From the NCBI GenBank assembly GCA_965279125.1, contig CBDIHL010000044.1:402778-466777 (forward strand): 64,000 nucleotides of DNA, written 5' to 3'. This document shows positions 8,701 through 15,778 of this stretch, piece after piece; position 1 is the first letter of the stretch; every line of letters begins with the position of its first letter. The notes under the pieces are model-generated. The model made no database searches. It was not told the origin of the DNA and worked only from the letters and a program-made list of their open reading frames with translations. The DNA comes from Dinoroseobacter sp965279125 (GTDB taxonomy: Bacteria; Pseudomonadota; Alphaproteobacteria; Rhodobacterales; Rhodobacteraceae). A program made the position numbers and the translations under genes.

Positions 8701-9241
8701 CTTCTGCCTCTGGCAAGCCGTCCGCGCCGGGATGGCGTTGCAGCTCTACATACAAACGGTTCGGGAAGGCGCGGTCGAGCGCGTTCATCAACGCCTCCGC
8801 CTGGTCGCGCTTGCCGTCGCGCAAATGCCGCCCAACAGGCCCGTCCGGTCCGCCGGTCAAGCAGATCAAACCGTCGGAATGACGGACCAACTGATCCAGC
8901 GTTACCTCAGGCAAAGCGCCCTTCTTGTCGAGATACAGGAACGAGTTCAGCTTCAGCAGGTTCATATACCCCGCCTCGTTCTGCGCCAGCAAAACCAGCG
9001 GTGCGGGCGTCTTGTCGGTCGCCAAATCCACCTGACAGCCCACGATAGGCTGCACGCCCGCCTTGGACGCGCCTTCGGAAAACTCGAGGGCCGCGAACAT
9101 GTTGTTGGTATCGGTCAAGGCGACGGCGGGCATGCCCATACCAGCGGCGCTGCCGGGCAATTTCTTCACCTTCATCGCCCCCTCCAGCAGAGAGTATTCG
9201 GAATGGACACGCAGGTGAATGAATCGGGGATGTGTGCTCAT
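5762..9241 (-). CDS. dnaE: DNA polymerase III alpha subunit
   Basis: Replicative polymerase, 1159 residues, the usual size for DnaE1. The N-terminal PHP domain starts FIHLRVHSEYSLLEGAMKVK. The polymerase core includes GPGRGSGAGSLVAYAL and the catalytic aspartates in SMPDFDIDFCMDRREEVI, with YQEQVMQIAQEMAGYSLGGA and GFNKSHAAAYAVVSYQTAWL further on. A tandem HhH region and an OB fold (VARLAGSISGKQERKSARGN) follow. The start at 9241 has only a weak ribosome site. The gene stands alone, convergent with slyX and divergent from the arsR operon. Confidence 0.97.
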   Translation of the reverse strand: MSTHPRFIHLRVHSEYSLLEGAMKVKKLPGSAAGMGMPAVALTDTNNMFAALEFSEGASKAGVQPIVGCQVDLATDKTPAPLVLLAQNEAGYMNLLKLNSFLYLDKKGALPEVTLDQLVRHSDGLICLTGGPDGPVGRHLRDGKRDQAEALMNALDRAFPNRLYVELQRHPGADGLPEAEALTERGLVEMAYAMGLPLVATNDVYFPKPDMYEAHDALICIAQGSYVDQQQDRRRLTEQHYFKSPEEMATLFADLPEALENTVEIARRCAFKAYKRDPILPKFADDEVVELRRQANAGLKARLEVIPHAASVEEYQTRLDFELDIIEGMGFPGYFLIVADFIKWAKDEDIPVGPGRGSGAGSLVAYALTITDLDPLRYALLFERFLNPERVSMPDFDIDFCMDRREEVIRYVQQKYGRDKVGQIITFGALLSKAAVRDVGRVLQMPYGQVDRLSKMIPVEGVKPVSIEKALKDEPRLAEEARREEVVDRLLKYGMQVEGLLRNASTHAAGVVIGDRPLDALVPLYQDPRSDMPATQFNMKWVEQAGLVKFDFLGLKTLTVIQNAVDLILKSGRDLHIAADGTKLYDPKPGTLNDINAIPLDDEKSYKLYASAKTVAVFQVESSGMMDALRRMKPDCIEDIIALVALYRPGPMENIPKFCEVKNKISKRDLLHPSVDHILDETQGIIVYQEQVMQIAQEMAGYSLGGADMLRRAMGKKIQEAMDAEKPKFLKGSAENGVDAKKATEVWNLLDKFANYGFNKSHAAAYAVVSYQTAWLKANHPVEFMAGVMNCDIHLTDKLAVYAEEVRRNLDLEIVPPCVNRSEAVFSVADGKVVYGLGALKNVGIEAMKLITEARAEGGAFSTLYDLARRADLKRVGKRPLENLARAGGFDQLDPSRRRVLDSLDALTAYSGAIFEQKASNQVSLFGEAGADLPEPRLMPVDDWLPMERLTEEHAAIGFYLSGHPLDDYMSGLKRQGVMTLAEVAAKAERGPHVARLAGSISGKQERKSARGNRFAFVQASDPTGLYEVTVFSETLEKHRADLEAGNRVILTVQAELEADQLKMLVRGAQPIDAAVAQPGSALGLRIYVEAVDAVDNVASLLQRMSKETGTARGAIELRLMADDIGGEVDVTLGDKLPISPQFKSALKAVPGVLTVEEV

Positions 9242-9287
9242 GGCACCACCATATGTGGGGGGTGCGAAGGGCGGAAGCGCTTAATGC

Positions 9288-9351
9288 TTAGCAATTTCAC
9301 TAACTATCTTGACAGACCACGTAACCTGGCGATACTTAGCCACATGACTAA
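9288..9351 (+). promoter_or_regulatory. Promoter of the arsR operon flanked by two TTAG-N8-CTAA operators
   Basis: TTGACA at 9309-9314 and GATACT at 9331-9336, 16 bases apart, form a good sigma-70 promoter. Two copies of TTAG-N8-CTAA (9288-9303 and 9336-9351) bracket it with centres 48 bases apart; the second overlaps the start codon. This layout fits autorepression by the ArsR protein, which is inferred. Confidence 0.6.
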
Positions 9352-9673
9352 CCAACTCGACAGCTTCTTTTCCGCAATCGCTGACCCCACCCGCCGCGCG
9401 GTGATCGAGCGTTTGACCCAAGGCCCTGCCTCCGTCAGCACGCTTCATGCGCCGCACGATATCGCGCTGCCCACATTCATGCGCCACCTCAAGGTGCTCG
9501 AAGACAGTGGCCTCGTGCGATCCGAAAAATCCGGGCGCGTGCGCACGGTCCACATCGAAGCCGCCCCGCTCGCCCAAGCCGAAGACTGGCTGAAGGCACA
9601 ACGGCAGATGTGGGCCGGGCGTCTGGATCGGCTGGAAGCGTTCCTCGAAACCCCCGGAGAAACCAATGACTGA
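9344..9673 (+). CDS. ArsR-type winged-helix transcriptional regulator
   Basis: A 109-residue DNA-binding repressor beginning MTNQLDSFFSAIADPTRRAV, the hallmark of the ArsR subgroup paired with SRPBCC proteins. The recognition helix lies in DIALPTFMRHLKVLEDSGLV (residues about 45-65), followed by the wing VRSEKSGRVRTVHIE and a C-terminal helix rich in W and Q. There are no metal-binding cysteines, so it probably does not sense metal. The ATG at 9344 fits the promoter and operators just upstream. It overlaps the next gene by eight bases and likely controls its own operon. Confidence 0.88.
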   Translation: MTNQLDSFFSAIADPTRRAVIERLTQGPASVSTLHAPHDIALPTFMRHLKVLEDSGLVRSEKSGRVRTVHIEAAPLAQAEDWLKAQRQMWAGRLDRLEAFLETPGETND

Positions 9674-10118
9674 CTTCGCTACCCTCACCTTCGAACGTAG
9701 CCTCAAGAAAGCCCCCGCGCAGGTGTTCGACGCGCTCACCAAAGCAGAAGCGCGCACCGTCTGGGGGCCACCTGACACGGGCCATGTGGTACTGATCGAA
9801 GGCCAGCCTGATCCCGCGCCCGGGCTGCGCGAGGTCTCGCGATGCGGTCCTACGGAAAATCCCTATGTCACAGTGCACACCGATTGGGTGATCATGGAAG
9901 CATCCAGCCGACTCGTCTATGCCGAGACGCTGATCGCCGAAGACACCGTGCTTGGTGTGACCTTGGCGGTGGCTGAGTTGACCGAGGTGCCAGAGGGCAC
10001 GCAGCTTAGCCTGCATCTCGACCTCACCAGCTTCGTGGGGGCCGAGGCGATCGGCGAGTTCGAAGCGGGTTGGAGCCACGCGTTGGGCAATCTGGTCGCC
10101 TATGTGGATGGAATATGA
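9666..10118 (+). CDS. SRPBCC (AHSA1-type) domain protein
   Basis: A 150-residue START/Bet v1-like fold protein, often annotated as activator of Hsp90 ATPase homologue. It opens with FERSLKKAPAQVFDALTKAE and ends with the family-typical FEAGWSHALGNLVAYV. Such proteins bind small hydrophobic ligands; the ligand here is unknown. It overlaps the arsR stop by eight bases and is co-transcribed with a second SRPBCC gene, so the regulator probably responds to the same unknown compound. Confidence 0.85.
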   Translation: MTDFATLTFERSLKKAPAQVFDALTKAEARTVWGPPDTGHVVLIEGQPDPAPGLREVSRCGPTENPYVTVHTDWVIMEASSRLVYAETLIAEDTVLGVTLAVAELTEVPEGTQLSLHLDLTSFVGAEAIGEFEAGWSHALGNLVAYVDGI

Positions 10119-10161
10119 CGCAGCCATGAAACCCAGAGCGCGGCAGCCCTAGGAGCCTAAA

Positions 10162-10629
10162 ATGACCGAATTTGACCCCACTCTAGATCTCCAACTCGTC
10201 CGAATCCTCAGCGCATCCCCAGTGCAAGTCTGGCGCTGCTGGACCAAGCCTGAACTGCTGATGCAATGGTTCGCGCCCAAGCCTTGGGGTGTAGATCAAG
10301 CCGTGATCGACCCTCGCCCAGGTGGGCGCTTTTTCACGCGAATGGTCGGACCCGATGGCACGCAAATGCCTAGCGAGGGCTGTATCATCGAGGCGATCCC
10401 GGAACGAAAGCTGTGCTTCACCGACGCGATGTCTGAGGGCTATCGGCCCAACACGTCAGCGTTCATGACCGCGTCAATCGCGTTCGAAGACTTGGACCCC
10501 GGGACACGTTATACCGTCACCATTCAGCATGCGACTGCTGAGGCTCAACAACAGCATGCTGATATGGGGTTCGAAGGCGGTTGGGGGAGCGCCGCAACGC
10601 AGCTCGATACGCTTGCAAATACGCTTTAG
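10162..10629 (+). CDS. SRPBCC (AHSA1-type) domain protein, second copy
   Basis: A 155-residue paralogue of the preceding gene with clearer AHSA1 features: SASPVQVWRCWTKPELLMQW, WFAPKPWGVDQAVIDPRPGG and the C-terminal GFEGGWGSAATQLDTLA. It starts at an ATG preceded by CTAGGAG, 43 bases after the first copy. Tandem SRPBCC genes behind an arsR gene are a common alphaproteobacterial arrangement whose substrate is unknown. It ends four bases inside the convergent DUF1127 gene. Confidence 0.87.
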   Translation: MTEFDPTLDLQLVRILSASPVQVWRCWTKPELLMQWFAPKPWGVDQAVIDPRPGGRFFTRMVGPDGTQMPSEGCIIEAIPERKLCFTDAMSEGYRPNTSAFMTASIAFEDLDPGTRYTVTIQHATAEAQQQHADMGFEGGWGSAATQLDTLANTL

Positions 10630-10841
10630 GCCCCCAGCGCCGTTTTGCGCGCCACGTCGTGAATGTCAGACCGGCCAAGGCCGATATCGCTCAGTTCACG
10701 GTCGCTCAGGCGATCCAGCTCTCTCACGGTCTTGGCATAGACCGCACGTTCCCGAGCCGCCGCTTGCAGGCGAGACATCAGGGGAAACACGCGCGACAAA
10801 AGCGTGGGGCGGTGGGTGTGGATGGTGTCAAAAGTGGCCAT
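10626..10841 (-). CDS. DUF1127 domain small protein
   Basis: A 71-residue basic protein with the C-terminal DUF1127 signature: RELDRLSDRELSDIGLGRSD at about residues 41-60. Small DUF1127 proteins have been linked in alphaproteobacteria to RNA turnover and phosphate or stress responses; for this copy nothing more can be said. The start at 10841 (MATFDTIHTHRPTLL) is chosen because the conserved protein begins here and a GGAG lies upstream. Tail-to-tail with the second SRPBCC gene. Confidence 0.85.
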   Translation of the reverse strand: MATFDTIHTHRPTLLSRVFPLMSRLQAAARERAVYAKTVRELDRLSDRELSDIGLGRSDIHDVARKTALGA

Positions 10842-11027
10842 TGGAAGGCTCCGAATTCTTAAGGGGTGGGTATCTGTTCTGACCCTCCATCTAGGGAAAT
10901 GCTGCACCTGCACAATCCCTCAGCACCGCAACCCCGCCTTGCACAACTTGCATGGCCAAGTTCGCGCCGCTGACACGAAACGCTTGCAAAAGTCGCCCCG
11001 GCGGGCGTAGCGTGATCTCCGGTGGCC

Positions 11028-11067
11028 GCCAAATGTTCTACGCCGCATCGAGCATTTGGCCCAAATG
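11028..11067. promoter_or_regulatory. Palindromic operator candidate upstream of xdhA
   Basis: Bases 11053-11067 form the perfect 7-1-7 palindrome CATTTGG-C-CCAAATG. A third half-site, GCCAAATG, lies at 11028-11035. The cluster ends 27 bases before the xdhA start, where a repressor would act. No cognate regulator gene is in the window. Confidence 0.5.
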
Positions 11068-11094
11068 GCAACGGTACCGCGGCGGGCTAAATCC

Positions 11095-12468
11095 ATGAAA
11101 ACCACGTTTCTTCTGAACGGAGAGACCTGCTCGGTTGAAACCGCGCCTACCGTCACATTGCTAGACTGGCTGCGCGAAACACGCGGGCTGACCGGCACCA
11201 AAGAGGGCTGCAACGAAGGCGATTGCGGCGCGTGTACGGTGATGGTGCGCGACGCGACCAGCAATCGCGCGCTCAACGCCTGCATTCTGTTTATGCCTCA
11301 ACTTGAAGGCAAATCGGTCGTCACGGTCGAAGGCCTAACCGCGCCCGGCGGCACACCGCACCCCGTCCAGAGCGCGATGATTGAGCATCACGGCTCGCAA
11401 TGTGGGTTCTGCACGCCGGGCTTCGTCGTTTCCATAGCCACCGCGCATTTGAACGGGGCGACGGACCACAACGACCAGCTTGCCGGAAACCTGTGCCGCT
11501 GCACCGGTTACGCCCCTATCATCCGCGCTGCCAAGGCCGCTGAAACAGCGCCGATCCCCCAGCACCTGACCAAGCCCTTCAGGGTTCCCCAAATACTCAA
11601 ATCCGACGACGCAACCATCGCACGGCCCGACAGCAGCGACGCGCTCGCCACGTGGTACGCAGCCAACCCCAATGCCACCTTGATCGCCGGGGCCACCGAT
11701 GTGGGCCTCTGGGTCACGAAAGAGCTGCGCGATCTGTCGCCCGTCGCGTTCCTCAACGGTTGCGACGACCTCAAGACCATCGAGATCACTGACCAGACCA
11801 TCCGCTTCGGCGCGATGGCGACCCTGACGGATGTGCTGGACGCGATCAAACCCCACCACCCTGATATGGCGGAAATGATCCGGCGCTACGGTTCCACCCA
11901 AGTGCGCAACGCCGCCACCATCGGGGGCAACATCGCCAACGGCTCGCCCATCGGCGACAGCCCGCCCGCCTTGATCGCGCTTGGGGCCACCTTGCATCTG
12001 CGCAAGGGTGATGCGCGGCGCGAGATGCCGCTTGAGGACTTCTTCCTCGACTATCGCAAACAGGACCGACAGCCCGGCGAGTTTGTCGAGGCCGTCAGCA
12101 TCTCCCGCCAAACAGATCGCCTGAAATGCTACAAGCTGAGCAAGCGGTTCGACCAAGACATCTCAGCGGTGTGCGGGTGTTTCAGCATCACCGTAGACGG
12201 CGGCAAGGTCGCGCAAGCCCGCATCGCCTTCGGCGGCATGGCGGGCACGCCCAAGCGCGCGTCAGCCGTCGAGGCCGCGTTGATCGGCCAGCCCTGGACC
12301 GAAGAAACCGTCCGCGCCGCAATGACAAAGTTTGCCGAGGATTATCAGCCGCTCAGCGACATGCGCGCCTCCGCCGACTACCGCCTTGTCACCGCCCAGA
12401 ACATGGCATTGCGCTATTTCCTTGAGGACCAAGGCACCCCAACCCGCGTGCTGGAGGTCCGCGCATGA
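11095..12468 (+). CDS. xdhA: Xanthine dehydrogenase small subunit (2Fe-2S and FAD)
   Basis: The electron-transfer subunit of the molybdenum enzyme that oxidises hypoxanthine to xanthine and urate. It has 457 residues. The ferredoxin-like cluster cysteines are in CNEGDCGACTV (about 39-48), and the second 2Fe-2S domain in CGFCTPGF and LCRCTGY. The FAD domain shows TLIAGATDVGLWVTKE and TIGGNIANGSPIGDSPPALI. The start at 11095 (MKTTFLLNGE) matches the family. The linker between the iron-sulfur and FAD domains, residues about 161-168, is encoded by an in-frame copy of a short repeat. It overlaps xdhB by four bases (ATGA). Confidence 0.95.
   Translation: MKTTFLLNGETCSVETAPTVTLLDWLRETRGLTGTKEGCNEGDCGACTVMVRDATSNRALNACILFMPQLEGKSVVTVEGLTAPGGTPHPVQSAMIEHHGSQCGFCTPGFVVSIATAHLNGATDHNDQLAGNLCRCTGYAPIIRAAKAAETAPIPQHLTKPFRVPQILKSDDATIARPDSSDALATWYAANPNATLIAGATDVGLWVTKELRDLSPVAFLNGCDDLKTIEITDQTIRFGAMATLTDVLDAIKPHHPDMAEMIRRYGSTQVRNAATIGGNIANGSPIGDSPPALIALGATLHLRKGDARREMPLEDFFLDYRKQDRQPGEFVEAVSISRQTDRLKCYKLSKRFDQDISAVCGCFSITVDGGKVAQARIAFGGMAGTPKRASAVEAALIGQPWTEETVRAAMTKFAEDYQPLSDMRASADYRLVTAQNMALRYFLEDQGTPTRVLEVRA
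11577..11599 (+). repeat. Short interspersed repeat, copy A2, inside xdhA
   Basis: This 23-base copy differs from 1936-1958 at one position and lies fully within xdhA. It is translated as FRVPQIL in the linker between the iron-sulfur and FAD domains. The frame stays open, so the repeat has been tolerated as protein-coding sequence. Confidence 0.7.
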
Positions 12469-14837
12469 CCGTCTACAAACCCACCCCGCATGACGCCGCC
12501 CCCCTGCATGTCGCAGGCTCTGCCCGCTATGTCGACGACATCCCCCTGCCCGCCAACGCGGTGCACTTGGCCTTCGGGCTGAGCGAGATCGCCCATGGCA
12601 CCATCAAGGCCATGGACCTCGACCCCGTGCGCGCCGCGCCCGGGGTGATCGATGTGCTGACATGGGAAGACCTGCCGGGCCATAACGACGTCTCGCCCTA
12701 TCCACTGTTCCGCGAGCCGATGCTCAGCGAGGGCGAGATCAATTACCTTGGGATGCCGCTGTTCCTCGTCGTTGCCGACTGCCATCTGGCAGCCCGCAAG
12801 GCCGCGCGCCTCGGCAAGATCGAGTATGACGAAAAGCCCGCCCTGCTGACCCTCGACGACGCCATCGCAGCCGATGCGCGGTTCGAGGATGGCCCGCGCG
12901 TGTACGGCCAAGGCGATCCGGACAAGGCCATCACAAGCGCCGCCAAAACCGTCGAGGGCGTGTTCGAGATCGGCGGGCAGGAGCATTTCTACCTCGAAGG
13001 CATGGCAGCATTGGCCGAGCCGCAAGAGGGCGGCGATGTCATCATCCGCTGCTCGTCCCAGCACCCCACGGAAATCCAGCACAAGGTGGCCGAGGCCCTG
13101 CATGTGCCGATGAACGCCGTGCGGGTGGAAGTGCGCCGGATGGGCGGTGGATTTGGCGGCAAGGAAAGCCAAGGCAACGCTTTGGCCGTGTCCTGCGCCG
13201 TGGTTGCCGCGCGTCTGGGACGGCCTGCCAAGATGCGCTATGACCGCGATGACGACATGATGATCACCGGCAAGCGCCATGATTTCCGTATCGCCTATAA
13301 GGCCGGGTTCGACGCGCAGGGTAAGATCGCGGGCGTGGAGTTCACGCAATATTGCCGCTGCGGCTGGTCGCCGGACCTGTCCTTGCCCGTCGCAGACCGC
13401 GCGATGCTGCATGCGGATAACGCCTACCACCTGCCGAACGTGCGCATCACCTCGCACCGGATGATGACCCACACGCAATCCAACACCGCGTTCCGGGGCT
13501 TTGGTGGCCCGCAGGGGATGGTGGGGATTGAGCGGGTGCTAGATCACGTAGCCCATGCGGTGGGGCGCGATCCTGTGGAGGTTCGGAGGCTCAATTACTA
13601 CGCTGCCTCCGGCGGGGATATTTCGGGAACAATGAAGCCGGGGACGGGGAGCAAGTTCGGCGGGGCGCATTCGCCTGCGGGCTGGCTCAAAGGCGATCAG
13701 ACCACGCCGTATAAGATGCCAGTTGAGGACTTTATTCTGCATGAGATGACGGATGCGTTGGTCGCCTCGTCGGACTATGCGGCGCGGCGTGCGGCGGTGG
13801 CGGCGTTTAATGCGTCGAGCCCTGTGTTGAAGAAGGGCCTTGCGCTGACCCCGGTCAAATTCGGTATCTCGTTTACCTTAACACATCTCAACCAAGCGGG
13901 CGCGTTGGTGCATGTGTATCAAGACGGCTCCATCCATATGAACCATGGCGGGACCGAGATGGGGCAAGGGCTGTTCCTGAAGGTCGCGCAAGTGGCGGCG
14001 AGCCGCTTTGGCGTCGATCTGGACCGGGTTAAGATCACCGCGACGGATACCGCCAAGGTGCCGAATACAAGTGCGACGGCGGCCTCATCCGGCACCGATC
14101 TGAACGGCATGGCCGTGAAGGCCGCGTGTGACGAGATCACCGGGCGGCTGGCGGACTGGCTGGCGGAGACGCATCAGACCACGCCGGATCAGGTGCGCTT
14201 TGAAGGCGGACAGGTGCATGTCGGGGCAGAAGCGATCCCCTTCGAGACGGTCATCGCCGAGGCCTACATGGCGCGCATCTCGCTGAGTGCGACGGGCTAT
14301 TACAAGACCCCGAAGATCACCTGGGACCGCATCAAAGGCGAGGGGCGACCTTTCCTCTACTTCGCCTATGGCGCGGCGGTCACCGAGGTCGTCATCGACA
14401 CGCTGACCGGCGAAAACCGCATTCTGCGCGCAGATCTGCTGCATGATGCGGGTGCGTCGCTGAACCCTGCGCTCGACATCGGGCAGGTGGAGGGCGGCTA
14501 CGTGCAAGGCGCGGGCTGGCTGACGACGGAGGAGTTGGTTTGGGACACGAAGGGGCGGCTCAGGACCCATGCGCCCTCGACCTACAAAATACCGGCCTGC
14601 TCGGACCGGCCCGAGGTGTTCAATGTGGCCCTTTGGGACGCGCCGAACCGGGAGGACACGATCTACCGCTCCAAGGCCGTGGGCGAGCCGCCTTTGATGC
14701 TGGGGATTTCGGCGTTGATGGCCTTGTCGGATGCGGTGGCGGCCTGTGGCGATGGGTTGGTCTATCCGGCCCTCGATGCGCCTGCGACAGCGGAGCAAGT
14801 GCTTTGGGCGGTGCAGCGTCAGCAGGCAGCACCGTGA
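12465..14837 (+). CDS. xdhB: Xanthine dehydrogenase molybdopterin-binding subunit
   Basis: Catalytic large subunit, 790 residues. Molybdenum-site features are RRMGGGFGGKESQGN (about 225-240), AFRGFGGPQG (about 344), HGGTEMGQG and SSGTDLNGMAVK, and the likely catalytic glutamate in SKAVGEPPLMLGISAL near the C-terminus. Between RRLNYY and TPYKMPVEDF the protein has roughly 30 extra residues compared with family members as I know them. That stretch begins with an in-frame copy of an intergenic repeat (13605-13638, read ASGGDISGTMKP). The rest of the insert is Gly/Ser-rich and probably a surface loop. It overlaps xdhA by four bases and xdhC by four (GTGA). Confidence 0.95.
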   Translation: MTVYKPTPHDAAPLHVAGSARYVDDIPLPANAVHLAFGLSEIAHGTIKAMDLDPVRAAPGVIDVLTWEDLPGHNDVSPYPLFREPMLSEGEINYLGMPLFLVVADCHLAARKAARLGKIEYDEKPALLTLDDAIAADARFEDGPRVYGQGDPDKAITSAAKTVEGVFEIGGQEHFYLEGMAALAEPQEGGDVIIRCSSQHPTEIQHKVAEALHVPMNAVRVEVRRMGGGFGGKESQGNALAVSCAVVAARLGRPAKMRYDRDDDMMITGKRHDFRIAYKAGFDAQGKIAGVEFTQYCRCGWSPDLSLPVADRAMLHADNAYHLPNVRITSHRMMTHTQSNTAFRGFGGPQGMVGIERVLDHVAHAVGRDPVEVRRLNYYAASGGDISGTMKPGTGSKFGGAHSPAGWLKGDQTTPYKMPVEDFILHEMTDALVASSDYAARRAAVAAFNASSPVLKKGLALTPVKFGISFTLTHLNQAGALVHVYQDGSIHMNHGGTEMGQGLFLKVAQVAASRFGVDLDRVKITATDTAKVPNTSATAASSGTDLNGMAVKAACDEITGRLADWLAETHQTTPDQVRFEGGQVHVGAEAIPFETVIAEAYMARISLSATGYYKTPKITWDRIKGEGRPFLYFAYGAAVTEVVIDTLTGENRILRADLLHDAGASLNPALDIGQVEGGYVQGAGWLTTEELVWDTKGRLRTHAPSTYKIPACSDRPEVFNVALWDAPNREDTIYRSKAVGEPPLMLGISALMALSDAVAACGDGLVYPALDAPATAEQVLWAVQRQQAAP
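13605..13638 (+). repeat. Interspersed repeat, copy B2, inside xdhB
   Basis: This 34-base copy starts GCCTCCGGCGGGGATATTT and differs at two positions from the intergenic copy at 5722-5755. Here it encodes part of a roughly 30-residue insertion in XdhB. Confidence 0.75.
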
Positions 14838-15778
14838 GTTTTGATCGCGAGACCTTGGAACGCGCGGTCGCGGCCCATGGCAAGGTTGCGCGCATCTTGA
14901 TCGTTGAAGACGCCGGATCGGTGCCGCGCAGCGCTGGCACCTCGATGCTGGTGTGGGCGACTGGCCAAGACGGGACCATCGGCGGGGGAGCGTTGGAATT
15001 TGAGGCGGTGAAGGCGGCACAGCACATCTTGGCAGAGGGCAAAGACCGCTTGCAACGCCAACCGCTCGGCCCCGCTTTGGCGCAGTGTTGCGGCGGGGCG
15101 GTGACCTTGCTGACGGAGGTGTGGGATGCAGCGCGTCTAGACGAGGTTGCCCAGATCGTCGCGCGGCCCTTGCCGGGACAGGACCATCTTCAGCCGCTGT
15201 CTGTGACCCGTGCAATGGCCGAGCTGCGCAACGGTTCGACCTCGCAAAGCCCAATTCTCAAAGACGGCTGGATCATCGAGGCGACTTCCGCCCCCACGCA
15301 GGCCATCTGGATCTACGGGGCGGGGCATGTGGGGCGTGCGTTGGTTAACACCCTCGCGCCCTTGCCCGATTACGCGATCACCTGGATCGATACTGACCTT
15401 AGCCGCTACCCCGACACGCATCCCGAGGGCGTCACGCTTCTACCCGCCAAAAACCCCGCCGATGTCGTGCGCCGCGCGCCGCCGGACGCGCATCATTATA
15501 TTCTGACGTATTCCCACGCGCTCGACCTGGAGCTGTGTCACCGCCTCCTCGGCCACGGATTCGCCAGTGCGGGCCTGATCGGCAGCGCCACCAAATGGGC
15601 GCGGTTTCGCAAGCGCCTCGCGCAACTGGGGCATTCCGATGCCCAAATAAACCGCATCACCTGCCCAATCGGTGACCCGGCGCTTGGCAAACACCCGCAG
15701 GCCATTGCCGTAAGCGTGGTTTCCAGCTTACTTTCGCAGCACCTGCTCAAAAACACCGCAAAGGTTGCCGAGGCATGA
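14834..15778 (+). CDS. xdhC: Xanthine dehydrogenase accessory protein
   Basis: Binds molybdenum cofactor, has it sulfurated and inserts it into XdhB; it is not part of the final enzyme. It has 314 residues. The N-terminal domain has EDAGSVPRSAGTSMLVW and the C-terminal Rossmann domain has WIYGAGHVGRALVNTLAPL, with FASAGLIGSATKWARFRKRL following. The GTG start at 14834 overlaps the xdhB stop (GTGA), typical of coupled translation. The last four bases overlap the ABC ATPase gene, tying purine oxidation to purine uptake in one transcript. Confidence 0.93.
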   Translation: MSFDRETLERAVAAHGKVARILIVEDAGSVPRSAGTSMLVWATGQDGTIGGGALEFEAVKAAQHILAEGKDRLQRQPLGPALAQCCGGAVTLLTEVWDAARLDEVAQIVARPLPGQDHLQPLSVTRAMAELRNGSTSQSPILKDGWIIEATSAPTQAIWIYGAGHVGRALVNTLAPLPDYAITWIDTDLSRYPDTHPEGVTLLPAKNPADVVRRAPPDAHHYILTYSHALDLELCHRLLGHGFASAGLIGSATKWARFRKRLAQLGHSDAQINRITCPIGDPALGKHPQAIAVSVVSSLLSQHLLKNTAKVAEA

